Positions 8,873 through 15,549 of a stretch of DNA of 35,071 nucleotides are shown one piece after another (position 1 is the first letter of the stretch; every line of letters starts with the position of its first letter). The position numbers and the translations under genes are program-made. The notes under the pieces were generated by a model. That model ran no database searches, was not told the DNA's origin, and saw nothing but the letters and a program-made list of their open reading frames with translations. The stretch spans positions 1-35,071 of the forward strand of contig CAMCYK010000037.1 of NCBI GenBank assembly GCA_945883695.1, read 5' to 3'. This stretch comes from Akkermansia muciniphila. Its GTDB lineage: Bacteria > Verrucomicrobiota > Verrucomicrobiia > Verrucomicrobiales > Akkermansiaceae.

Positions 8873-8935
8873 AAGCCGAATCGGGTGCCGGGGAGTATTT
8901 AACTCACCGGTCCCACACCACCCTGCGTTCGGCTT
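8873..8935. repeat. Imperfect long hairpin after cassette-like gene 2
   Basis: AAGCCGAA at 8873-8880 pairs with TTCGGCTT at 8928-8935. Inside, GGGTG pairs with CACC(C) and GGGGAGT with ACTCaCC around the loop ATTTA. The arm sequence AACCCAAGCCGAA also occurs at the end of the preceding gene (8459-8470). An imperfect hairpin with bulges immediately 3' of a small gene is the general form of an integron attC site, but the canonical core boxes are not clear. Confidence 0.5.
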
Positions 8936-9142
8936 TGACTCCGTTCCTCCGTCCATGCGGATCAGGCTTCGCGGGATTCCGGAGCCGCTCGCGCGGCGGG
9001 GCATTCACGTCGGGAACCCCTTGTTCCTCAAGCCAACGGTTGTTCAGCGCAAGTCGCACCATCTCGTTCTGACGGCGGGTAACGCTCCAGTTTGAATTCG
9101 GGCTTCCCTCCCCGCCGTGAATGAGCTAACCGTTTGCAGAAA

Positions 9143-9499
9143 ATGAGTGAGCAAAACCCATCCGGGAAGAAGCGGCCGTTTCTCTGGTGGATGCTCTCGG
9201 CATTGATCGGCGGGTCGGCAGCCTGGATCAGTTCGGCAGCGATTCTTCCCTTGATTTTCGGCATCCAGCGCAAGGATAGCGCATCGTTATGGTTGTTGAG
9301 TGGAGCGGCTGATCTCGTGATCGGATTCTTGTGTATTCCTGCCTTTCTCCTTGCACATTCGGTGTCCTACGTTGCGCTCAAGAATGCCGATACCACGCAA
9401 TGGAGGGCGTTCAGAAGCACGTGCCAGGGCATCCTTTTCTTCTGGATCGTTCTCATCATCGCTTGGGGCGGGAACGGACCGGTAATTCGTGGAAACTAA
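9143..9499 (+). CDS. Hypothetical membrane protein (118 aa), cassette-like gene 3
   Basis: Starts 'MSEQNPSGKKRPF' at 9143, preferred over the ATG at 9134 because the motif GTTTGCAGAA (9132-9141) that resembles the other gene boundaries overlaps that codon. About three membrane segments are visible: residues 15-38 ('WWMLSALIGGSAAWISSAA' and on), 50-75 ('LWLLSGAADLVIGFLCIPAF'), and 95-112 ('GILFFWIVLIIAWGG'). I recognise no family. Codon use is less GC-biased than in the flanking housekeeping genes. It is the third plus-strand gene in the cassette-like run and ends with TAACAAG. Confidence 0.6.
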   Translation: MSEQNPSGKKRPFLWWMLSALIGGSAAWISSAAILPLIFGIQRKDSASLWLLSGAADLVIGFLCIPAFLLAHSVSYVALKNADTTQWRAFRSTCQGILFFWIVLIIAWGGNGPVIRGN

Positions 9500-9675
9500 C
9501 AAGCACAAGGCCATGCGGGTAGAGAAACGCACCGAGGACGAGGATGGAGAGCCACCATGATATTGGCCACTCGGTCACCTGCGGATGGAGCGGTTGCGAC
9601 CAAACCCGTCCGGCCGCTTCTGAGAAGTCCCGGTGCTCCGCAGGCCCAAGTCCGGTGCTGGAGAAGGCGCGGGTG
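9500..9675. other. Start of a gene-free, REP-rich stretch (9500-10020)
   Basis: No credible gene between the third cassette-like gene and the duplicated gene tail. Open frames exist on both strands only because GC-rich repeats lack stops. A short CTTCTGAGAAG hairpin near 9620 and the neighbouring CCCGGTGCTCC look like a decayed member of the REP family described for 9676-9846. Confidence 0.4.
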
Positions 9676-9846
9676 CCCGGGATCGCTGGTCTTCAGACCG
9701 GCTCGAGTGGTCCCGGCAGGCCCGCCATGAGGCGGCTCGCAAGCGGCCTGATCCGGGGCCGGTTGGCGGCGGGTGGCTCGAGGACTTCCACGGAAGCGGC
9801 GGGGGCGGAGGCATCTCGAGCCGGTCTGAAGACCGGCGCTCCCGGG
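9676..9846. repeat. REPIN-like inverted pair (GGTCTTCAGACC family)
   Basis: A hairpin CTGGTCTTCAGACCGG at 9686-9701 preceded by CCCGGGATCG is mirrored at 9821-9846 by CCGGTCTGAAGACCGG followed by CGCTCCCGGG. Read outward, each half is a GGGAGCG head followed by a hairpin, and the two halves face each other about 120 bp apart: the REPIN layout. Related single copies occur at 9961-9987, 10864-10887 and 17275-17300. Confidence 0.75.
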
Positions 9847-9948
9847 TGGCTCCGCCCCGCAGGGACTGGGGGCGCGGAGGCTCTGCCCCGCAGAAGGACG
9901 GGGACAGCCGCGGGGGACCGTTCCGGTACGAACGGGCAGACGGCTTCC

Positions 9949-9987
9949 GGGGACCGTTCTGCCGGTCTGAGAGACCGGCGCTCCCGG
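9949..9987. repeat. REP element copy (GGGGACCGTTCTGCCGGTCT type)
   Basis: This 39-bp stretch, ending GACCGGCGCTCCCGG, is nearly identical to 17263-17300, differing at a few positions and by one inserted base. The upstream 30 bp in both places also share a GGTTCC/ACGGGC frame around a short hairpin, so a composite repeat longer than one REP was copied to both loci. Confidence 0.7.
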
Positions 9988-10020
9988 GGCGGGCGGCGGG
10001 ACGCCGCCTTTGCCTCGTCA

Positions 10021-10045
10021 TGTCGCCTTCCAGGCGACACTCCCG
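10021..10045. repeat. REP hairpin TGTCGCC..GGCGACA with CTCCCG head
   Basis: TGTCGCCTTCCAGGCGACA followed by CTCCCG; the opposite strand reads head GGGAG(TG) then hairpin. A sister copy lies at 10909-10933, and both copies overlap the 3' end of homologous coding sequence. Confidence 0.65.
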
Positions 10046-10248
10046 TGCGCGCCTCGGCGAAGGGCAGCACCTGGACCGGCGTCCGGGCATCGGCGCGGTC
10101 GGCGCGATAGACGAACCACTGGTTGCGTTTGGCCGGGTCCGCTTCCGCGGTGGTGCTCAGGCAGGGCCGCAGCGTTCCCGCCGCATCGGTGAAGAGGGGT
10201 TCCATCGGCACGGCGGTGGGTCCCGCGGGATAGCGCAGGACCACGCTG
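10022..10248 (-). pseudogene. Duplicated 3' fragment of the secreted-protein gene at 10917-11696
   Basis: The minus strand encodes the last roughly 75 residues of the neighbour's product. From 'TDAAGTLRPCLS' through 'PVQVLPFAEARTGVSP' it differs at about one residue, with more changes just upstream ('VVLRYPAGPTAVPMEPLF' against 'VVLRFPAGSKTIPLEILY'). It has no start, no signal peptide and no N-terminal two thirds. The stop codon is lost: the parent's TGA has become GGA within the REP hairpin, so the frame runs on into repeat DNA. It is therefore a non-functional tail duplicate. The toxin-antitoxin pair lies between it and the intact gene, and homology stops within about 10 bp of the toxin's stop codon. 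Confidence 0.85.
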
Positions 10249-10255
10249 CCGCTTC

Positions 10256-10555
10256 TCACCGCACCTCAAGGAGTTCCCTCCACTTGGCCGGATCCGAATG
10301 CTGGTGGAAGAAGCCGACGATCACGATCTCGGCGGGATCGACCCGAAAGAAAAGCGCATAAGGGAACTTCGAAAGCCGGACCCTGCGGTACGGATCGGCG
10401 ATCATGTGGAATGCCTCCGGGAAAGGGCCCAGCTTCTCCACCGCGCCCTGAAGCTCCGCCAGAATGCGCTGGGGAAGTTCCGGACTCTGGCCGGCCTACC
10501 AAGTCACGGCTTCGTCAATCCCCACCAGGCATGCGTCGATGAATCTCGGCTTCAT
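10256..10555 (-). pseudogene. RelE/ParE-family toxin interrupted by an amber codon at position 20
   Basis: Reading from ATG 10555, which overlaps the antitoxin stop (ATGA), gives 'MKPRFIDACLVGIDEAVTW', then TAG at 10498-10496. The same frame then continues uninterrupted: 'AGQSPELPQRILAELQGAVE', followed by the typical ParE/RelE core 'RRVRLSKFPYALFFRV' and 'IVIVGFFHQHSDPAKW', ending at TGA 10258-10256. The total of 99 codons is the normal toxin length, and a tyrosine (TAC/TAT) is usual at this spot in the family, so a single base change explains the stop. Unless the amber codon is suppressed or translation restarts at the GTG at 10441, no full toxin is made. The intact part would be an mRNA interferase or gyrase-poisoning fold; which one cannot be decided. 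Confidence 0.88.
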
Positions 10556-10779
10556 TTTACGAACTTGGCCCGAAGGATCTCGATGGCTTCAAGCGCGTCA
10601 ACCGACCCCATTTCCCCGTTTTTGTAGGCCTCATGGCGCGATTCGCATTCAGCGACGGCCTTGCGGTTCCACTCGCGATCCGCTTCGACTTCCAGACTGG
10701 TGTAAAGCAGCTCGGCGAGCCGGATTCGGGACAACGGAGTGAGCTTCAGCGCTTCCTGTTCGAGGGTGAGAGCGTCCAT
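10552..10779 (-). CDS. Type II antitoxin, putative addiction module component (PF09720-like)
   Basis: 75 residues beginning 'MDALTLEQEALKLTPLSRIR' with the family's 'LAELLYTSLE' helix at about 22-31 and a mid-protein 'REWNRKAVAECESRHEAYKN' where the family has an E..W..E..R arrangement. It ends 'ALEAIEILRAKFVK'. These small antitoxins wrap around a ParE/RelE-type toxin encoded immediately downstream, as here with a 4-bp overlap. The partner toxin carries an internal amber codon, so this antitoxin may now be an orphan. The pair lies between two direct copies of the 3' end of the neighbouring secreted-protein gene. Confidence 0.88.
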   Translation of the reverse strand: MDALTLEQEALKLTPLSRIRLAELLYTSLEVEADREWNRKAVAECESRHEAYKNGEMGSVDALEAIEILRAKFVK

Positions 10780-10860
10780 GCCGGGAAGCTAGCATCCGCC
10801 CGGGGCGGCGGAAAGGCGAAGTTCGGGGCGCGCCGGGCTGTCCACGTTTCTAACGATGTG

Positions 10861-10933
10861 TTTCTGAGAGACCGGCGCTCCCGGGGGTGGAAATGCCGCA
10901 CCTCGTCCTGTCGCCTTCACGGCGACACTCCCG
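10861..10933. repeat. Two REP motifs, the second containing a gene's stop codon
   Basis: CTGAGAGACCGGCGCTCCCGG at 10864-10884 belongs to the GGTCT family. TGTCGCC-TTCAC-GGCGACA at 10909-10927 followed by CTCCCG is the second hairpin type. The loop of the second hairpin holds the TGA stop (10919-10917) of the minus-strand gene that begins here. The same two motifs in the same order and similar spacing occur at 9961-10045. Confidence 0.65.
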
Positions 10934-11696
10934 TGCGGGCCTCGGCGAAGGGCAGCACCTGGACCGGCGTCCGGGCATCGGCGCGATCGGCGCGATAGAC
11001 GAACCACTGGTTGCGCTTGGCCGGGTCGGCTTCCGCGGTGATGCTCAGGCAGGGCCGCAGCGTTCCCGCCGCATCGGTGTAGAGGATTTCCAAAGGGATG
11101 GTCTTGGATCCCGCGGGAAAGCGCAGGACCACGCTTTTGCCGGGCAGCAGCCGGTAGCGCTGCTCGCCCCAGATCATCTTCACTTCGACCGGCGCCACGT
11201 TCACCACGCGCGCCGTTCCGGGCGGCACCGCCGCGGAGGAATCGTCCAAGGCCAGGCTGCGCGTGTCGTCCCAGCTTTTCCCGGAACGCCAGACCAGCAG
11301 CAGCGTCGACTTGCCGGCGGCGAGGCCCTGCTTGAGCCAGAGCTTCCCTGCTTCCTGGTCGCGCAAGGTGACCGCCGGCGGATCCGGCCGCGGGATGCGG
11401 ACCGGCCCCGACACCTCGCCGAGCCGCAGCTTCAGCAATTTCTCTTCCGGCTGGGTCGCCGCCTCGTCCGGCACCACGATCCCCACCGCGACCTCGCGCG
11501 GCGGCAGGCTGCCTTCCGGCGGGTCCACCTCGTGGCGCACCCCGTCGCGGACCACCTGGGTGAAGGGCACCCGGTTGCCGAGCGTCAGCACGCGCAACGA
11601 CACTTCCTCGACCGCCGTGTCCTGCGCCGCGGCTGCCGCCAGCAACAAGAGTCCCAGCACCGCGCTCCGCTTCTTCCATCCGTGTCCCGTCATCAT
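10917..11696 (-). CDS. Secreted protein of unknown function, divergent from Verru_Chthon protein A
   Basis: 259 residues from the ATG at 11696. The frame extends to 11885, but only this start gives a proper signal peptide (Lys-Lys-Arg near 8-10, then 'AVLGLLLLAAAAAQD'). The mature part is a beta-rich protein with no domain I can name. Conserved-looking segments are 'PFTQVVRDGVRHEVDPP', 'AGKSTLLLVWRSG', 'PPGTARVVNVAPVEVK' and 'RNQWFVYRADRADARTPVQV'. It is divergently transcribed from the prepilin-like cassette protein A gene with 152 bp between the starts, so shared regulation is possible. The last codons and the stop lie in a REP hairpin. Its 3' third is duplicated at 10022-10248. Confidence 0.75.
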   Translation of the reverse strand: MMTGHGWKKRSAVLGLLLLAAAAAQDTAVEEVSLRVLTLGNRVPFTQVVRDGVRHEVDPPEGSLPPREVAVGIVVPDEAATQPEEKLLKLRLGEVSGPVRIPRPDPPAVTLRDQEAGKLWLKQGLAAGKSTLLLVWRSGKSWDDTRSLALDDSSAAVPPGTARVVNVAPVEVKMIWGEQRYRLLPGKSVVLRFPAGSKTIPLEILYTDAAGTLRPCLSITAEADPAKRNQWFVYRADRADARTPVQVLPFAEARTGVSP

Positions 11697-11848
11697 GTTC
11701 CCCAGCGAGACATGCCCGGCATCCCGTGGCGAAGCCCCCGAAAGAGTCGGTTTCGTGACATGAAATCCGCGGGATCCGGCCCGCTTGCCACGAGATCGTA
11801 ACAGGCGAGTTTTTGTAGAAGGCCCCCGCTTCCCTATGCTAAGGCGCT

Positions 11849-14800
11849 TTGAAAATTTCATCCGCACCCCGCCGACCGGCCGCAAGAGGTTTCAGTCTGT
11901 TAGTCTCGTTGCTCATGATGGTCCTGATCTCGGTGATCGCGATCGGTCTGATGGGCCTGACCGCCATCGAGCTCCGCTCATCCGCGCGCAGCGTCGCCAT
12001 GCAGGAGGCCCGGGCCAACGCCCGGATGGCGCTGGTGATGGCGATCGGCGGCCTGCAGAAGCACGCCGGTCCCGACCAGCGGGTCACCGGCCCGGCCGAC
12101 CTGCTGGCGGGGCCGGCGGGATCCAACAACCCGGTCGCGAACCCGCACTGGACCGGCGTGTGGAAGTCCGTGATGCCCGACGGCGGGCCGGTGATCCAGC
12201 GCCAGGGGAACCGCGGCGGCTTGCGCGACCGGCGCGCCAGCGAGGGCTGGGATGCCGAAAGCGACCTGCTCGCGCAACTGGTCAGCGGCAACGAGAACAC
12301 GCTCCGCTTCCCCGCGGGGAGCTCCGCGCCCGATGGCGCGGAATTCGAGCTGCTGGTCGGCGAGGGCAGCCTGGGAACGGGCGGCGACGAGAGCGCGTTC
12401 GTGCGGGCACCCAAGGTGAAGGTCGGCGATGGCGGAAAGCCACCCGGCGAGTTCGCCTGGTGGGTCGGCGATCTGGGAACCCGGGCGAACCTCGCGACGC
12501 TCGACCGCTTTGCCGGCGAGAACGACAAAACCGCCGAGACCCGGCGGCTGCAGATCGCCCAGGACTTCTCGGCGGCCGCCGCCGGCGGTGAGGAAACCGA
12601 CAACGAGGTCCGCTCGAAACTCGTGACGCCCGGGGAGTTCGATCTCCACGCGGGGGAGGACTCCGGTGGCACCCGCTTCCACGCCTTCACCACCGACTCC
12701 GAGTCGGTGCTCGCCGACGTGCGGGACGGCGGCTTGAAGAAGGACCTGACGCCCTACCTGCTCGGCGGTGGTTCCATCGGTGGCCTGGAGGGTGCCGATG
12801 GACCCGCGGCGCTGGGACTTTCCGACGACGACAACCTGATCGGGCCGCCGAACCCACAAGCGGCGGCCCTTTACCCGGATGGGGGCGAGGCCGCGCGGAT
12901 GGCGGACGTTTCGCCCTCGTTCGGCCTGCTGCGGCACTGGGCGCGGCGTTCGCTCGCCACCCCCTTCGCCGCCACGGTCGCCAACCCGGATCATCCGGTG
13001 ACACGCCCGTACGACGACAACAAGATGAACGGCTACGGCGGCCACAACCAGCTGCCGGTCCAGTTCGAGAACCGCACGCAGTCCGACGTCAGCCCGGTGC
13101 TGGTCGAGTCGTCGATTTACTACAACCTTAGTTTTTACGAGACCGCCGACCCCGATCCGCGGCACAAGACCGGCCTGCGGCTGCACCTCTACCCGCGGGT
13201 CGCGATCTGGAACCCCTACAACATCTCGCTCAAGCTGGGGGCCTCGATGGTCGCGATGCAGATCAACGGAGCGAAGTCGGTCGAGGTCACGCTGAAAGAC
13301 AACCGCAAGCAGACCTTCCGCATGAGCTGGGGCCGGCTCGCGAACGCGAACGGCTCGTATTCCGGCCCGCGCCGCGGCACCCATTATTTCCAGCTGGCAC
13401 CGGTCACGCTCGCGCCGGGCGCCACGGTGATTTTCTCGCCGGATGAGAACCGCGTCTACGACAACACCACGCTTTCCAACAACCTGTTGTCGCCGGATGC
13501 CGCGCCCGACCCGGGCCGCAGCTTCTACATGGACAAGCGCCCGGACAACGACCCCGCGCCCGGCAGCGGCGACAAGGACGCCCTGTTCAAGGTTTCCCAG
13601 ACCTTCCCGCCCAATCCCGGGATCAAGAACGACCGCCTGCTGGCCGAGCCGGTGGAATGGCGGGAAGTGGTCGCGATCAAGCCGAGCGGGAACATCCAGG
13701 CGGCGGGCTACACCCAGGCCGACGACTACTTCATGTACTGGAAGCCGATTCCGCCGGGATCGAACGCGAACGACCTCGCGGCCTTCAACCGGCTGCCCCA
13801 CGGCCGCTTCGTTTCCTGCGCGTTCCAATATGGCGACGAGGACGAACTGCCGGTGCAGTGGAGCAGCCGCGACCCGGTACCGTTCCAGCGGACCGACAAC
13901 TCCGCGGTCACCAACCAGATCCCGGACCGCCGCACCCGCGACGGCTTCCGCATGCGCTGGTTCCGCGAGCATCCCTCGAACCTGCTGGGTTCCGGCAGCC
14001 TCCAGGGCACGCCCCACCTCGAGGACGCGCCGATCGCCAACTGGAACATGCGCGCGTCCTACTCGCTCCGCTCGCCTTTCGAGAACGTGACCGACGTGGC
14101 CCCGCACTACTTCGGCATCTACACCCGCGACCTGTTCGACGACGCGGTCGCCTGGTCCAACATCACCCCGCGCTCGGGTCCCGGCGGGCAACTCGGCGAT
14201 CCCTTCGACCAGCCCCTGGCCGGCACGCGGCGGATCCTCTTCGACGTCCCGCGCAGCGGGGCCGAGGTCGTCTCGCTCGGCGCGTTCCAGCACCTGAAGT
14301 TCTCGGAATTCATCTGGAATCCCAGCTACGCCGTCGGCAACTCGCTGGCCGATCCGCGGGTGGAGCTGACGATGACCCAGCCGGACCGCAGCCTCGACAT
14401 CAACTCGCGCGAAGGCGGCTGGAACCGCGACTCGATCGGCTACGCCACCGACGGCCGCTCCAAGAACGACAACGGCGGTGCCAGCGACGCCGACAACTGG
14501 GCCTACAGCGCGCGCGGGCTGCTGGAACAGTTCATGAAGGACCAGAATATCACCTTCGACCTCAGCTACGAGCTCAACCACTCGCTGTGGGACCGCTACT
14601 TCCTGTCGACCGGCACCAGTCAGGAGAAGCGCTCGTTCGTCGAGGACCCGCAGGACAACCCGCTGCCCAACGGACGACTGCGGCCGGTCCCGGGATCCGA
14701 CACCGTGAAGGACGACGTGCTCGACTTCCATCGCGCCGCCGCGGCGTTGACGCTGGATGGCGGTTTCAATGTCAACTCCACCCGGGCCGAGGCGTGGGAG

Positions 14801-15499
14801 GCGCTGCTGCTGTCGTCGGTCGGCGTCCGCGGCGACGCCGACCAGGTGAGCTTCCCGCGGATCCTCAACCTCGCCGGAACCTCGGACGGCTCCAACGCCG
14901 CCCGCGGCGAGGCCTGGACCGGACAGCGCACGCTCGATCGCGACGAGGTTCGGAAGCTCGCCGCGGCGATCGTCGAGGAAGTCCGCCTGCGCGGGCCCTT
15001 CCTTTCGCTCGCCGACTTCGTGAACCGGCGCCTGAAGGACGACGAGACCGGCCGGATGGGCGCGCTCGAAGCCGCCCTGAAAAAGAGCGGAGTCAACGCC
15101 AGCTTCACCGCGAACTTCCCCCTCAACAACCGCGAGGAACTGCCGGACTACCGCCACATGGACAACATCAAGGACGCCACCCGCCTCGAGCAAACGTCGA
15201 AGCCCGATTCCGCCGCGTGGGGCGCCCTCGGTTTCCTCACCCAGGCCGACTTGCTGCAGTCGCTCGGGCCGGTGCTCACCGCGCGCTCGGACAGCTTCTT
15301 GATCCGCAGCTATGGCAGCTCGCTCGACAAGGACGGCAAGGTCCTCGCCGAAGCCTGGTGCGAGGCGGTCGTCCAGCGCACCCCGCGGCCGGTCGCTCCG
15401 GATGAAAGCGGGATCAACCCCGACACCTCGCTGCCCGTCGACTTCGGGCGGAGCTTCGAGGTGCGGCGTTTCCGCTGGCTGCACCGCGATGAGATCTGA
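11849..15499 (+). CDS. Verru_Chthon cassette protein A (prepilin-like, 1216 aa), TTG start
   Basis: The start is TTG at 11849: an in-frame TAA at 11840 excludes anything upstream, and the first downstream ATGs lie inside the membrane helix. The N-terminus 'RRPAARGFSLLVSLLMMVL' is a PilX/type IV prepilin-like leader, with a glycine-phenylalanine cleavage site near residue 13-14 and a hydrophobic helix to about residue 35; the usual Glu at +5 is absent. The long extracytoplasmic body has many aromatic/Asn/Asp motifs. The end 'EAWCEAVVQRTPRP' and 'FGRSFEVRRFRWLHRDEI' is characteristic of the family. The family was defined in Verrucomicrobium and Chthoniobacter, where A occurs with three further prepilin-like proteins B-D. 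None of those is present here, so this is an orphan copy. Function is unknown; cell-surface pseudopilus-type assembly is the usual guess. Confidence 0.85.
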   Translation: MKISSAPRRPAARGFSLLVSLLMMVLISVIAIGLMGLTAIELRSSARSVAMQEARANARMALVMAIGGLQKHAGPDQRVTGPADLLAGPAGSNNPVANPHWTGVWKSVMPDGGPVIQRQGNRGGLRDRRASEGWDAESDLLAQLVSGNENTLRFPAGSSAPDGAEFELLVGEGSLGTGGDESAFVRAPKVKVGDGGKPPGEFAWWVGDLGTRANLATLDRFAGENDKTAETRRLQIAQDFSAAAAGGEETDNEVRSKLVTPGEFDLHAGEDSGGTRFHAFTTDSESVLADVRDGGLKKDLTPYLLGGGSIGGLEGADGPAALGLSDDDNLIGPPNPQAAALYPDGGEAARMADVSPSFGLLRHWARRSLATPFAATVANPDHPVTRPYDDNKMNGYGGHNQLPVQFENRTQSDVSPVLVESSIYYNLSFYETADPDPRHKTGLRLHLYPRVAIWNPYNISLKLGASMVAMQINGAKSVEVTLKDNRKQTFRMSWGRLANANGSYSGPRRGTHYFQLAPVTLAPGATVIFSPDENRVYDNTTLSNNLLSPDAAPDPGRSFYMDKRPDNDPAPGSGDKDALFKVSQTFPPNPGIKNDRLLAEPVEWREVVAIKPSGNIQAAGYTQADDYFMYWKPIPPGSNANDLAAFNRLPHGRFVSCAFQYGDEDELPVQWSSRDPVPFQRTDNSAVTNQIPDRRTRDGFRMRWFREHPSNLLGSGSLQGTPHLEDAPIANWNMRASYSLRSPFENVTDVAPHYFGIYTRDLFDDAVAWSNITPRSGPGGQLGDPFDQPLAGTRRILFDVPRSGAEVVSLGAFQHLKFSEFIWNPSYAVGNSLADPRVELTMTQPDRSLDINSREGGWNRDSIGYATDGRSKNDNGGASDADNWAYSARGLLEQFMKDQNITFDLSYELNHSLWDRYFLSTGTSQEKRSFVEDPQDNPLPNGRLRPVPGSDTVKDDVLDFHRAAAALTLDGGFNVNSTRAEAWEALLLSSVGVRGDADQVSFPRILNLAGTSDGSNAARGEAWTGQRTLDRDEVRKLAAAIVEEVRLRGPFLSLADFVNRRLKDDETGRMGALEAALKKSGVNASFTANFPLNNREELPDYRHMDNIKDATRLEQTSKPDSAAWGALGFLTQADLLQSLGPVLTARSDSFLIRSYGSSLDKDGKVLAEAWCEAVVQRTPRPVAPDESGINPDTSLPVDFGRSFEVRRFRWLHRDEI

Positions 15500-15549
15500 C
15501 CCGCATCTCCGTGCGATCAATTTGTAATGATTTCCCCGTTTCCACCACC

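Noticed and set aside
8480-9142. Group II intron or retron fragment around the 8873 hairpin
   Set aside because: No reverse transcriptase and no domain V-like hairpin could be recognised; the pairing alone does not support it.
9693-10259. 188-codon minus-strand gene
   Set aside because: Only the first 75 or so codons are protein-like and they are a duplicated gene tail without a start or stop; the remainder is REP sequence.
11978-15520. Minus-strand open frame of 1,180 codons antisense to cassette protein A
   Set aside because: Shadow of the plus-strand gene; composition is biased and no recognisable motif is present.
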